From Symsagittifera roscoffensis (taxonomy: Eukaryota > Xenacoelomorpha > Acoela > Convolutidae): a stretch of 64,000 nt of DNA. Within the stretch, counting starts at the first letter, position 1. Every line of letters begins with the position of its first letter. The stretch is taken from the NCBI RefSeq assembly GCF_963678635.1, contig NC_087062.1, positions 18,401,789-18,465,788 on the forward strand. Reading direction: 5' to 3'. A program made the translations under genes and the position numbers. Below, one piece after another: positions 20,169 to 33,075 of the stretch. A model generated the notes under the pieces. That model was not told the origin of the DNA. It worked only from the letters and a program-made list of their open reading frames with translations, and made no database searches.

Positions 20169-21486
20169 TCCTCTCCTTCGTTGCCTCTTTGCTCACTTCT
20201 TCGTTCACTTCTTTGTTTTCTTTTTTATTCTCGTCGTTTAGAAGTTCTAAAACTTCTAAATTCTTCTAAATTTTCTTTTTTTTGCATCTTGTTTTTCGGC
20301 TATTTGTCAATGCTCCATATACTCCTCCTGTGACTTTGACTCAGCATTTTCAGATTTAGTGTCTTGCAACATGACGGTGGGCTATCCTGTCGCTGTTGGA
20401 GGCAGTCTTCCAACACTTTTGCTCTTCTACCCTTTGTTTGCAACAAGGTAGAGTATCTACGCTCGTCTACCTGTTTCTGCAGAAGCTGTTGTAGAGGCAC
20501 AACGTCACGTTTCTCTCTAGGCCTTCCTTCAACATTTCTTCTTTTTCTCTCCCGTCACACTCATTTGTTCTAGACGTTTTTTCAATGTGTTAGTCACTGC
20601 AGTCCGATGAGTTACAAAAGCTCGCTTGAAAGCACCTGCTGCAATGTCCAGCTGATATGCACTGTACACCCTGCCCGTGCTTCGACATATGCTTCTTGGC
20701 ATACTCGTACAACCATGCAGTCATGTTGGCTCTAAACCATGGCATCAGTCGTCTTCTGTTCCATATATTCTTCACTTCCATCGGAAGGTTTAAGATCTCG
20801 CACATTGTCTCAAAAAGATCTAAGTCTTTTAGAAAATCCCGTTCCTGCAGTTGTTCTTTCGTCGGCCTCTCCTATCGATTGTTCTCCTTTAGATGAGCTT
20901 TCAGCCATCCAATTGCCATCATAACTCCTACTATCACTATCGTTATGGGATGTGATGAATCTCGTAAACTCATGGAGAGCAGCTCTCCAGAGTCCCAGAT
21001 CAACACCAGATTACTGCGCCCGGGATACCACCGTGTTTGTAGCAAGCAATGGCAGGGGAACTCATCATGTGTCAACATGATGCTCCTTCAGTTACGTTTC
21101 CCCGACGCTTCCAGTAGTAGTTCCACTTCCATCATTGCTCGGTGGATTCCGTCGTCTTCATCTACTGCGTTGTAATCTGTTGCCGTCAATCCTTTCTGCT
21201 TCTGTCTTTCAAAATCACTAAATTTCACACTAGCGTATCCCAAGAACTTCTTTCCCAGTTTTAGTTCTAATTCTTCTTTGGTTCGTTTTGGAACAGCTGC
21301 AAGCATCTTACATAGCAATTCGTACGATTTCTGCGACATTCTAGCTAATCTTAAATAATTCGACACTGAGAAGGTTTGGTCAACAATCGTCCTTGTACAA
21401 TTCACATCCACTGTCACAAAGTGCACTGCGTATCGGCTTTTGCCCATCGGAGCCAACGTCAACCCCTCTAGGTATCGCGCTCCCGA
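20169..21486 (-). pseudogene. C-terminal domain of E2, rearranged copy 3
   Basis: Pieces of the last E2 ORF: 21,462-21,088 (LARMSQKSYELLCKM), 21,078-20,872 (FPCHCLLQTRWYP), 20,805-20,590 and 20,500-20,300. It is joined at 21,486/21,487 directly to the 3' part of an LTR, so its upstream coding region is missing. A TGA stands where E1 has CTC (after KRN), and other frame breaks follow. Confidence 0.7.
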
Positions 21487-24390
21487 AGGTCTGCGATAAG
21501 CTCAAGACTCAGGGACACTATGTTTTGTGTTTTTCTACCTCAAGCGGTTGGAGCCAATTCGGTTCACTTGTGACATGAGACTAAAACCCGCGTTACAGCT
21601 TAAAGGCTACTACCAATATACCCCCTCACTCTAGAAAAAAAGCCCCCATACTTAGGTTTCGAAATACCTAAAATTAACGAACGCCGTTAAAAACAGGGTC
21701 GGAACCTTATGTATAGTTACTTTTTATTAGAAAGTGGACCTTTGATCCATTTCAGATGGATCAACTTAAAAACTCTCCCTAGCTCAACATAACAATGTAA
21801 AACACACTCACAAAAATTAAATTTGGTACTAACATATCGACACGACCTCTAGAATCGAGTAACTAAACTATAAAGCAACTCTAGAATTGATTGGTAATTA
21901 AGTTTAACTCGAGAAGTTTGCAATGATTTAGTTTTAGCGCAAGAAATAAATTTTGGGTCGGGACCATTGAGAGACTTCGGTTGTCCACCTTTCCACCGAA
22001 GATTCATTCTGGTCCACTCGAATTTACTCTCCCTTCACTCGTGATAACTCTCTGTCTCCTGCCAAGAATAATACAGCCTTACTCTTGTTCAAATTATGTA
22101 TCGGAAACCGCGAATAGCAATTTCCCGCTGCTATTTTTGACTACTTTCCCGCGATTGTAGTTCAAATGTTCTGTTCTTTTTTTTCTGATATTTTCAGATG
22201 TCGCGAGAAACTTGAGCATAACATGCTCAATTCGAATTTTTGAAACATTGCATTTCACCCCAAAATCAAGACTAAACGTTTTTCTCAAGGTCAAACTTCC
22301 GAATGGCACAAATGAAAAGATTTGTTATTGGATTTATTTTAATTTAGTTGTTTTCTCAAGCTAATTTTTAAAACCTGCAGAAGCACTAACAATTACGTGA
22401 ACTTTTGCTTATCTTACAGTTTAAATGTTTTCAATTAAATTTTCACAAAATTTACGAGATAGGAATAAAAGTGTAAATTACAAACAATTTCTAACATCTG
22501 TCCATCATCAGGTTCAAAAGAATTGAAATTTGACGAAATGATCATCAACCATGGAGTTATCTTTATGATATTTTTTAAAAATATTCTTATGAACCATGAC
22601 CATAGTGTAAAAATATGACGTTTTTAAAGCACTTACAAGCGAAAACGTTCGTTATTTACGTTTCTAATTCTTTTATCTCCTTTTGTAAATTTCGGGATAA
22701 ATTAATCAAAAACGTTGTAACATTCGCCCGGAAATACATATTGACGGGAAAAAGCTAGGTTTTAAAACGACTGGCAAGCGTCTAAACACAGCTCTACATG
22801 CTTTTAACCGTCTCTGCCGAGGCCAGTTCTTTGTGTGGTCCTTTCAACATCGGGTCGACAAAAAAGTTACTGTTTCCGGCTTCGGCCAGAACGCTCAGAT
22901 TAACTTGGTTGTATGCAAAATTTGTGAGCTCATGACTGGATCTCAATATCCCCAGACCACGAGGTCACTTCTAAAAACAGGGCTACTACTTATTTATTAT
23001 TTTTCTATTGTTTTTATTCAGTAGATAAAAATCATCATTCCCATCGGAGATGGATCAACCCTTTCACTCAACTCCTAGCTTCTCATTATCTGTTCGATGA
23101 TAAGCTAAAGAGGAAGCTCAGGAAGCTAAAAAATTCTTCCAATAATGGTAGCTAAAAATCCTCAGGAAGCTAAAAATTACTTTCAATAAAGTTTGAGTTC
23201 TCTTCCCGAGACCCTTGCGGATTCTTGAATCCGGAAGAAGAGCTGTTTTATCTCTTTCCGGAAGGCTGGTCACGTCGTCCCAACACTCCTTCCTGGTTCT
23301 CAAAAAATTGCTTTGTAACGATTGTAGCCACACAATCATCATAAATCGGAATGGTCTTCTAACAGTTGTTCCTATTTCAATTTCGATCAGTATCGCACAA
23401 TTGCCGTTCACCTGTTCTGGTCCAACGAATACTGTTGTTGTTTTTTTCGCAGTTTCAATTGTCGCGAAATCTCTAATTATCACGTGTCTTTCACGCTCAA
23501 ATTGAATTTTTAAAAATCAGAATGTCAGGCCAAGTTAAACATTCCTGATTCATCAAATTGTCAGATTAACACCACTAATCCGCCCAAACCGCCAATTTTC
23601 TCACTCAGATGCTAAAACAAAAATTCGAATTCGAAATGCATTTTGACGGCATTCTGGTCGAATGTCACATACTCCCCGGACAGCCCGGTTAATGTCTTCA
23701 TTGAGTCTCGCAGTATTCATCAAAATGGTACACTGCCATAAAACAGAACTTACAAAATGCATTAAACCACTTTTATCCACATCACATCGACTCACCGCAG
23801 AATATAAATGGTATCATACTACACTGTTATAGCCGTCCAAATTCTTTCATTAACATGTAATTTCAAGGATATGACCCAGGATAAAGATATCTTTTCTGAA
23901 TTTTAATGCCAATGTTTCGATTTAAAATTTTTTCTCCTAGGTTTAAAAAAATGTTGGGACGCAGGACGGTCCCGCCAACCAACAAACTAAAATTGTCCTA
24001 CTATGTTTCTTCCCTTCAAAATTTAGTTGTTATTGGTTCAGAATAATAAAATTAAGGAACTCGGTGGTTAGAAAGAACAATGAAATAATCTGCCTCTTCA
24101 AGAGATTGCCCAAGCACTTCTTATCACCACAAAGTGATCACGTCTTAGTTGATTTAAAACAATCATGCAGACTAGAGTATTTATTATACTCTTCACTCAA
24201 GCCTCTCTAGATAAGTAGTAAGTGTCTCTTAAGCCACTAACTGATATTACAAAGCAAATTTATAAATGCAACAAACTCTTAACTCCAAAAAAACAACTAA
24301 AAGTTTTCTTTCATTCAGTTTCAACTACAAGCTTAGTTGCTTAGTTTATCAATTGAGTTTTTCTCACATAAACAATTCTGAGATTTAACA
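21487..24390 (-). repeat. E2 LTR copy 2 (3' end clipped)
   Basis: Runs from TGTTAAATCTC at 24,390 to 21,487 and matches the LTR at 25,711-28,660 in order, but lacks about its last 76 bp. AATAAA is retained at 21,723-21,728 (on -). Because both ends are joined to displaced coding pieces, it arose by duplication and not as a separate clean insertion. Confidence 0.7.
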
Positions 24391-24965
24391 TCCTCTCCTT
24401 CGTTGCCTCTTTGCTCACTTCTTCGTTCACTTCTTTGTTTTCTTTTTTATTCTTTACTCTTTTTTATTCCGTCATTACTCGGTGGATTTCGTCGTTTTCA
24501 TCTACTGCTTTGTAATCTGTTGCTGTCGATCCTTTCTGCTTCTGTCTTTCAAAATCACACTAGCGTATCCCAAGAACTTCTCTCCCAGTATCAGTTCTAA
24601 TTCTTCTTTGGTTCGTTCTGGAACTGCTGCAAACATCTTACATAGCAACTCGTAGGATTTTTGCGACATTCTCGCTAATCTTACACATTTCGACACTGAG
24701 AAGGTTTGGTCCACAATCGTCCTTGCACTATTCACATTCACTGTCACAAAGTGCACTGCGTATCGGCTTTTGCCCATCGGAGCCAACGTCAACCCCACTA
24801 GGTATCGCGCTCCCGAAGGTCTGCGATAAGCTTCACTCTGCCGAATGTTCATTTCTGTTTCTATAGCTGCCCTCCACTCTGCAATGTTTTTCTGTTCAGT
24901 TTGTAACACTCCCGGAAACACTTCTACGCTGATGGCCCTGCCATCTCATGCTTTTGTTCTAGATT
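24391..24965 (-). pseudogene. C-terminal domain of E2, short rearranged piece
   Basis: ORF 24,921-24,502 matches the first half of the last E2 ORF (QTEQKNIAEWRAAIETEMN, LARMSQKSYELLCKM). About 0.9 kb of the following coding region is deleted, so it passes straight to the polypurine-like GAAGGAGAGGA and LTR copy 2. Its upstream end is joined to an RT fragment near 24,965. Confidence 0.7.
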
Positions 24966-25350
24966 CATTAGCACAGCATCCTACTTGTACGTTTCCGAAA
25001 AAATTTTGTCGCTTGGAGAGGGCCTTGCTTCCAGCGCATTTAGACGCAATACGTCTCAGCGTGTTGCCTATGGCAATTGGTCTCAACCCTCCGTCTATCT
25101 TTATGAGGGCGATAAGCTTTGCGCCAAAAAAGAAAGGTCTTAGGGTTTCGGGTATTTTGCCATCTACAATGAGGTTTATCAGCTTAGTAAGCGATTTCAG
25201 AAATTTAGGTCCTGCACTGCCATTGGACTTACTAACAAGATCTTTAAAAATTTGAGGAACCATTTTATCAGGACCTGCTGCTTATCCGTTCGGAAAGGAC
25301 CTTATTGCTTTGTATAGATCGAAATCGGTTACAAAGAAAACTATCCAAAA
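24966..25350 (-). pseudogene. Non-LTR reverse transcriptase fragment, second copy
   Basis: Matches 17,107-17,478: RPIAIGNTLRRIASK, SKRQNFFGNVQVG and the KLINLI helix. Only about 380 bp remain and no catalytic motif is included. Inserted or exchanged between an E2 coding piece and repeat Y. Confidence 0.8.
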
Positions 25351-25361
25351 AATTGTCCAAG

Positions 25362-25592
25362 CAAAATGCGCCACGATTTAGTGAAGAATTGTTTGATTTA
25401 ATTTAATTAAAACCGGAGGGTACGCACCTAACTAGTATTCAAACATAGGCTGGCATGCATTGTCGATTGTTGTAAAGCTTCCTTGACTAATACTAAATTC
25501 GACTCAGATATCCTTAATTAATGAAACTTCGAAACAATATGAAATTCACATGGCTTTTGAATGGGTCAAATGATGAAGGACCAGTATAACTC
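25362..25592. repeat. Dispersed repeat Y, copy 2
   Basis: Matches 18,935-19,216 with a deletion of about 50 bp near its middle. Here it directly adjoins the second RT fragment. Confidence 0.75.
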
Positions 25593-25710
25593 CGGTTACC
25601 ATTGATACTTTCTGAACTTCTGATTTAAACTTACGAAAGTTATTGCATATTGTTACTAGTCTTTTGAAAAATAAATATTCGATGTACTTGCCATCATATC
25701 TTTCGATAAT
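25593..25710. other. Unassigned flank of the complete E2 LTR
   Basis: AT-rich, no match recognised elsewhere in the window. It abuts the LTR terminus at 25,711 and may be the original insertion flank of E2. Confidence 0.35.
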
Positions 25711-28660
25711 TGTAAAAGTCGCCTACTTAAGTCACATATGAGATTTAAGAAAAATAGGCCCTATAACCATTGGGACAAGAGTCAGGGAGACTATGTCTTG
25801 TGTTTTTCTACCTCCAGCGGTCGGAGCCAATTCGGTTCACTTGCGACATGAGACTAAAACCCGCGTTACAGCTTAAAGGCTACTACCAAAATAACCCCCC
25901 CACTCTAGAAAATAAGAACGCCCCCATACTTAGGTCTCGAAATATCTAAAATACACAAACACCGTTAAAAACAGGGTCGGAACCTTATGTATAATTATTT
26001 TTTTTTAGACAGTGGACCTTTGATACATTTCAGCTGGATCAACCAAAAAACTCTCCCTAAATCAACATAACAATGTAAAACACACTCACGAAAATAAAAT
26101 TTGGTACTAATATACCGACACGACCTCTAGAATCGAGTAACTAAGTTATAAACAACTCTAGAATTGATGGGTAATTAAATTTAACTCGAGAAGTTTGCAA
26201 TGAATTAGTTTTAGCTCAAGAAATAAATTTTGGGTCTGGACCATTGGGAGATTTCGGTTGTCCACCTTTCCACCGAAAGTTCATTCTGGCCCACTCGAAT
26301 TTACTTTCCCTTCACTCGTGATAACTCTCTTTCTCCTGCCAAGAATAAGACAGCTCTACTCTTCTTCAAATTATGTATCGGAAATCGCGAATAGCAACTT
26401 ACCGCTGCTATTTTTGACTACTTTCCCGCGATTGTAGTTCGAATGTCCTGTTCTTATTTTTCTGATAGTTTCAGATGTCGCGAGAAACTTGAGCATAACA
26501 TGCTCAATTCGAATTTTTGAAATATTGCATTTCACCCCAAAATCAAGACTAAACGTTTTTCTCAAGGTCAAACTTCCGAATGGTACAAATGAAAAGATTT
26601 GTTCTTGGATTTATTTTAATTTATTTGTTTTTTCAAGCAATTTTTTATAATCTGCAGAAGCACTAAAAATTACGCGAACCTTTGCTTAACTCACAGTTTA
26701 AATGTTTTCAATTAAATTTTCACAAAATTTACGAGATAGGAATAAAACGTGTAAATTACAAACACTTTCTCACATTTGTCCATCATCAGGTTCAAAAGAA
26801 TTGAAATTTGACATAATGATCATCAACCATAGAGTTATTTTTATGATATTTCTCTTAAGATATTCTTATGAACGATGACCATAGTCTGAAAAATTGATGT
26901 TTTTAAACCTGAAGATGCACTTACAAGCGAAAACTTTAGTTTTTTACCTTTCTAATTCCTTTATCTCCTTTTCTAAATTTCGTGATAAATTAATCGAAAA
27001 CGTGGTAACATTCTCCCGGAATAACCTATCGACGGAAAAAAAAGCTAGGTTGTAAAACGACTGGCAAGCGTCTAAACACAGCTCTAAATGCTTTTAACCG
27101 TCTCTGCCAAAGCCAGTTCTTTGTGTGGTCCTTTCAACATCGGGTCGACAAAAACGTTACTGTTTCCGGCTTCGCCCAGAACGCTCAGATTAACTTGGTT
27201 ATATGCAAAATTTGTGAGCTCATGACTGGATCTCAGAATCCCCAGAACACGAGGTCACTCCTGAAAACAGGGCTAATACTTATTTATTATTTTTTTATTG
27301 TTTTTGTTCAGTAGATAAAAATCATCATTACCATCGGAGATTGATCAACCCTTTCACTCAACTCCTAGCTTCTCATTATCTGAAAATGAATTCGATGTTA
27401 GGCTAAAGAGAAAGCTCAGGAAGCTAAAAAATTACTTCCAATAATTGAAGCTAAAAATCTTCAGGAAGCTAAAAATTACTTTCAATAATGTTTGAGTTCT
27501 CTTCCCGAGATCCTTGCGGATTCTTGAATCCGGAAGGAGAGCTGTTTTATCTCTTTCCGGAAGGCTGGTCACGTCGTCCCAACACCCTTACTCGTTCTCA
27601 AAAATTGCTTTGTAACGATTGTAGCGGCACAATCGTCATAACTCGGAATGGTCTTCTAACAGTTGTTCCTATTTCAATTTCGATCAGTATCACACAATTG
27701 CCGTTCACCCGTTCTGTTCCAATTAATATCGTTGTTTTTTTTGCAGTTTCAGTTGTCGCGCAAAATCTCTAATTGTCACGTGTCTTTCACGCTCAAATTG
27801 AGTTTTTAAAAATCAGAATGTCAGGCCAAGTTAACCATTCCTTATTCATCAAATTGTCAGATTAGCACCACTAATCCGCCAAAACCGCCAATTTCCTAAC
27901 TCAGATGCTAAAACAAAAATTCGAACTCGAAATGCATTTTGACGGCATTCTGGTCGAAGTCATATACTCCCCGGACAGCCCGGTCAATGTCCTCATTAAG
28001 TCTCGCAGTATTCATCAAAATGTTACAGTGCCATCAAACAGAATTTACAAAATGCATTAAACCACTTTTATCCACATCACATCGACTCACCCCAGAATAG
28101 AAATGATATCATACTAAAATGTTATAGCCTTCCAAACTCTTTCATTAACCTGCACTTTCAAGGATAAGACTTAGGATAAAGACATCTTTTCTGACTTTTA
28201 ATGCCAATGTCTCGATTTAAAACTTTTTCTCCTAGGTTTAAAAAATGTTGGGACGCAGGACGGTCCTGCCAACCAACAAACTAAAGTTATCCTGCTATGC
28301 CTCTTCCCTTCGAAATTTACTTGTTATTGGTTCTGAATAATAAAATTAAGGAACTTGGTGGTTAGAAAGAACGATGAAATAATCTACCTCTTCAAGAGAT
28401 TAACTAAGCACTTCTTATAAACACAAAGTGATCAGTCGTCTTAGTTCATTTAAAACAATCATGCAGAATAGAATATTTATTATACTCTTCACTCAAGCCT
28501 CTCTAGATAAATAGTAAGTGTCTCCTAATCACTAACCTAAATTACAATGCAAATTTATAAATGCCACAAACTCTTAACTTTCATTCAGTTTTAACTAGAA
28601 GCTTAGTTGCTTAGTTTGTCATTTGAGTTTTTCTCACATAAACAATTCTGCGATTTAACA
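25711..28660 (-). repeat. Putative complete 3' LTR of E2 (2.95 kb)
   Basis: On the - strand it starts TGTTAAA and ends TTTTACA, near-perfect short inverted ends with TG...CA termini, and is preceded by a purine run. The last 870 bp match the 3' LTR of E1. Copies or parts recur at 21,487-24,390, 30,388-31,337 and 19,217-20,168. A conserved GGGAC/GTCCC stem with an 8-nt loop and a TATA-like site at 28,552-28,562 lie in the 5' third. A conserved frame in this part is broken in two of the four copies and is probably not coding. Confidence 0.65.
28552..28562 (-). promoter_or_regulatory. TATA-like element in the E2 LTR
   Basis: TTTATAAATTT about 100 bp inside the LTR, kept in the other copies (varied to TTTATATATTT near 20,040). 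The position fits a U3 promoter. Confidence 0.35.
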
Positions 28661-28671
28661 TCCTCTCCTTC
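28661..28671 (-). promoter_or_regulatory. Polypurine tract of E2
   Basis: GAAGGAGAGGA directly before the LTR start TGTTAAA. The same junction is found at 20,169, 24,391 and 31,338. The upstream 60 nt are also purine-rich. Confidence 0.55.
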
Positions 28672-30387
28672 GTTGCTTCTTTGCTCACTTCTTTGTTCAC
28701 TTTTTTGTTTTCTTTTTTATTTTCGTCGTTTAGAAGTTCTAAGGCTTCTAAATTATTCTAAATTTTCTCTTTTTTGCATCTTGTTTTTCGGCTATTTGTC
28801 AATGCTCCATATCCTCCTCCTGTGACTTTGACTCAGCACTTTCAGATTTAGTGTCTTGCAACACGTCGGTGGCTATCCTGCCGCTGTTGGAGGCAGTCCT
28901 CCAACACTTTTGCTCTTCTGCCCTTTGTTTGCAACAAGGTAGAGTATCTACGCTCGTCTCCCTGTTTCTGCAGAAGCTGTTGTGGAGGCACAACGTCTAG
29001 TTTCTCTCTAGGTCTTCCTTCAACATTTCTTGTCTTTCTCTCCCGTCACATTCATTTGTTCTAGACGTTTTTTTCAATGTTTCAGTCACTGCATTCCGAT
29101 GAGTTACAAAAGCTCGCTTGAAAGCACCTGCTGCAATGTCCAGTTGATACGCACTGTACACACTGCCCGTGCTTCGACATATGCTTCTTGGCATACTCGT
29201 ACAACCATGCAGTCAATTTGGCTCTAAACCATGGCATCAGTCGTCTTCTGTTCCATATCTTCTTCACTTCCATCGGAATGTTTAAGATCTTGCACATTGT
29301 CTCAAAAAGATCTAAGTCTTTTAGACAATCCAGTTCCTGCAGTTGTTCTTTCGTCGGCATCTCCTGTCGATTGTTCTCCTTCAGATAAGCTTTCAGCCAT
29401 CGAATTGCCATCATAACTCTTACTATCACTAGCGTTATGGGATGTGATGAATCTCGTAAGCTCATGGAGAGCAGCTCTCCAGAGTCCCAGATCAACACCA
29501 TATTACTGCGCCCGGGATACCACCATGTTTGCAGCAAGCAATGGCAGGGGAACTCATCATGTGTCAACATGATGCTCCCCTAGTTACGTTTCCCCGACGC
29601 TTCCAGTAGTGGTTCCACTTCCGTCATTACTCGGTGGATTTCGTCGTTTTCATCTACTGCGTTGTAATCTGTTGCTGTCGATCCTTTCTGCTTCTGTCTT
29701 TCAAAATCACTAAAGTTCACACTAGCGTATCCCAAGAACTTCTTTCCCAGTATCAGTTCTTACTCTTCTTTGGTTCGTTCTGGAACTGCTGCAAACATCT
29801 TACATAGCAACTCGTAGGATTCCTGCGACATTCTTGCTAATCTTACACATTTCGACACTGAGAAGGTTTGGTCCACAATCGTCCTTGCACTATTCACATC
29901 CACTGTCACAAAGTGCACTGCGTATCGGCTTTTGCCCATCGGAGCCAACGTCAACCCCACTAGGTATCGCGCTCCCGAAGGTCTGCGATAAGCTTCACTC
30001 TGCCGAATGTTCATTTCTGTTTCTATAGCTTCCCTCCACTCTGCAATGTTTTTCTGTTCAGTTTGTAACACTGCCGGAAACACTTCTACGCTGATGGCCG
30101 TGCCATCTCATGCCTTTGTTCTAGTTTTATTAGTGACTCTAAAGAACCAAACATGCTGCAGAATCCTAGTGCAGTCACTAAATTCACTTCAGTTCCTCCG
30201 TGGTAATCTGCAATTAGTTCCGTTTCCGTTTTCACTTTCATTGCTATGATTCCGATTAACATCGTCAATTGCTTGTGTTGTTTCGCAAGAGTCTTCACGC
30301 AGTCAAAAGCTCCACATATGTGACCTTCCGGTCTACAGAATATCGCCAGACAGCTACCAGGTTCAACCCAGTCCTCTGGCCCTCACC
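28672..30387 (-). pseudogene. E2 C-terminal coding region, tandem copy 2
   Basis: Order on -: Cys/His cluster (30,361-30,299), 30,298-30,086, 30,083-29,760 (stop replacing a Glu), 29,570-29,082 (FPCHCLLQTWWYP to WLYEYAKKHMSKH), 29,194-28,997 (AFVTHRNAVTETLKK) and 28,993-28,799 (NSFCRNRET, acidic tail). A TAG again follows KRN, as in copy 1. It begins abruptly at 30,387, joined to a partial LTR, so it arose by tandem duplication of the 3' end. Function unknown. Confidence 0.7.
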
Positions 30388-31337
30388 CGTTCTGTTCCAA
30401 CTAATATCGTTGTTTTTTCGCAGTTTCAGTTGTCTCGAAATCTCTAATTGTCACGTGTCTTTCCCGCTCAAATTGAGTTTTTAAAAATCAGAATGTCAGG
30501 CCAAGTTAACCATTCCTTATTCATCAAATTGTCAGATTAACACCACTAATCCGCCAAAACCGCCAATTTTCTAACTCAGATGCTAAAACAAAAATTCGAA
30601 TTCGAAATGCATTTTGACGGCAGTCTGGTCGAATGTCATATACTCCCCGGACAGCCCGGTCAATGTCCTCATTAAGTCTCGCAGTATTCATCAAAATGTT
30701 ACAGTGCTATCAAACAGAATTTACAAAATGCATTAAACCACTTTTATCCACATCACATCGACTCACCCCAGAATATAAATGGTATCATACTACAATGTTA
30801 TAGCCTTCCAAATTCTTTCATTAACCTGCACTTTCAAGGATATGACTTAGGATAAAGACATCTTTTCTGACTTTTAATGCCAATGTCTCGATTTAAAACT
30901 TTTTCTCCTAGGTTCAAAAAAATGTTGGGACGCAGGACGGTCCTGCCAACCAACAAACTAAAGTTATCCTGCTATGCTTCTTCCCTTCGAAATTTAGTTG
31001 TTATTGGTTCTGAATAATAAAATTAAGGAACTTGGTGGTTAGAAAGAACAATGAAATAATCTACCTCTTCAAGAGATTAACCAAGCACTTCTTATCCACA
31101 CAAAGTGATCAGTCGTCTTAGTTAATTTAAAACAATCATGCAGAATAGAATATTCATTATACACTTCACTCAAGCCTCTCTAGATAAATAGTAAGTGTCT
31201 CTTAGCCACTAACTGAAATTACAATGCAAATTTATAAATGCAACAAACTCTTAACTTTCATTCAGTTTCAACTTGAAGCTTAGTTGCTTAGTTTGTCATT
31301 TGAGTTTTTCTCACATAAACAATTCTGCGATTTAACA
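30388..31337 (-). repeat. Partial E2 LTR (5' 950 bp), copy 3
   Basis: Starts TGTTAAATCGCAG at 31,337 and is cut at 30,388, where coding copy 2 begins. With the preceding coding region it forms one unit of a roughly 2.6-2.7-kb tandem duplication. Confidence 0.75.
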
Positions 31338-33075
31338 TCCTCTCCTTCGTTGCTTCTTTGCTCACTTCTTTGTTCACTTTTTTGTTTTATTTTTTATTTT
31401 CGTCGTTTAGAAGTTCTAAGGCTTCTAAATTCTTGTAAATTTTCTCTTTTTTGCATCTTGTTTTTCGGCTATTTGTCAATGCTCCTTATCCTCCTCCTGT
31501 GACTTTGACTCAGCACTTTCAGATTTAGTGTCTTGCAACACGTCGGTTGCTATCCTGCCGCTGTTGGAGGCAGTCCTCCAACACTTTTGCTCTTCTGCCC
31601 TTTGTTTGCAACAAGGTAGAGTATCTACGCTCGTCTCCCTGTTTCTGCAGAAGCTGTTGTGGAGGCACAACGTCTAGTTTCTCTCTAGGTCTTCCTTCAG
31701 CATTTTTTTTCTTTCTCTCCCGTCACATTCATTTGTTCTAGACGTTTTTTTCAATGTGTCAGTCACTGCATTCCGATGAGTTACAAAAGCTCGCTTGAAA
31801 GCACCTGCTGCAATGTCCAGCTGATACGCACTGTACACACTGCCCGTGCTTCGACATATGCTTCTTGACATACTCGTACAACCATGAAGTCAATTTGGCT
31901 CTAACCCATGTCATCAATCGTCTTCTGTTCCATATCTTCTTGTCTATTGTCCATGGCATCTCCTGTCTATTGTTCTCCTTCAGATGAGCTTTCAGCCATC
32001 GAATTGCCATCATAACTCTTACTATCACTATCGTTATGGGATGTGATGAATCTCGTAAGCTCATGGAGAGCAGCTCTCCAGAGTCCCATATCAACACCAG
32101 ATTACTGCGCCCGGGATACCACCATGTTTGTAGCAAGCAATGGCAGGCGAACTCATCATGTGTCAACATGATGCTCCTCTAGTTACGTTTCCCCGACGCT
32201 TCCAGTAGTGGTTCCACGTCCGTCATTACTCGGTGGATTTCGTCGTTTTCATCTACTGCGTTATAATCTGTTGCTGTCGATCCTTTCTGCTTCTGTCTTG
32301 CAAAATCACTAAAGTTCACACTAGCGTATCCCAAGAACTTTTTTCCCAGTATCAGTTCTAATTCTTCTTTGGTTCGTTCTGGAACTGCTGCAAACATCTT
32401 ACATAGCAACTCGTAGGATTCCTGCGACATTCTTGCTAATCTTACACCTTTCGACACTGAGAAGGTTTGGTCCACAATCGTCCTTGCACTATTCACATCC
32501 ACTGTCACAAAGTGCACTGCGTATCGGCTTTTGCCCATCGGAGCCAACGTCAACCCCACTAGGTATCGCGCTCCCGAAGGTCTGCGATAAGCTTCACTCT
32601 GCCGAATGTTCATTTCTGTTTCTATAGCTTCCCTCCACTCTGCAATGTTTTTCTGTTCAGTTTGTAACACTGCCGGAAACACTTCTACGCTGATGGCCGT
32701 GCCATCTCATGCCTTTGTTCTAGTTTTATTAGTGACTCTAAAGAACCAAACATGCTGCAGAATCCTAGTGCAGTCACTAAATTCACTTCAGTTCCTCCGT
32801 GGTAATCTGCAATTAGTTCCGTTTCCGTTTTCACTTTCATTGCTATGATTCCGATTAACATCGTCAATTGCTTGTGTTGTTTCGCAAGAGTCTTCACGCA
32901 GTCAAAAGCTCCACATATGTGACCTTCCGGTCTACAGAATATCGCCAGACAGCTACCAGGTTCAACCCAGTCCTCTGGCCCTCAGCCAGGCAACTCCACA
33001 TTTTTTCCTTTGTTGCTCTTGGAGGCTGTTGTCATCAAGTTGTAAATGATGTTCAGGTCACGGAAGTTACGATCT
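31338..33075 (-). pseudogene. E2 C-terminal coding region, tandem copy 1 (original position)
   Basis: Continuous with upstream E2 coding sequence, so this is the original copy. It includes the Cys/His cluster (32,960-32,899), ORF 32,682-32,179 (168 codons), ORF 32,169-31,759 in the same frame after a TAG, then 31,871-31,674 and 31,670-31,476. Relative to copy 2 it has lost 78 bp (26 codons, in frame) near 31,945. The protein blocks match E1 10,531-15,380. No known domain is recognised. Confidence 0.7.
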
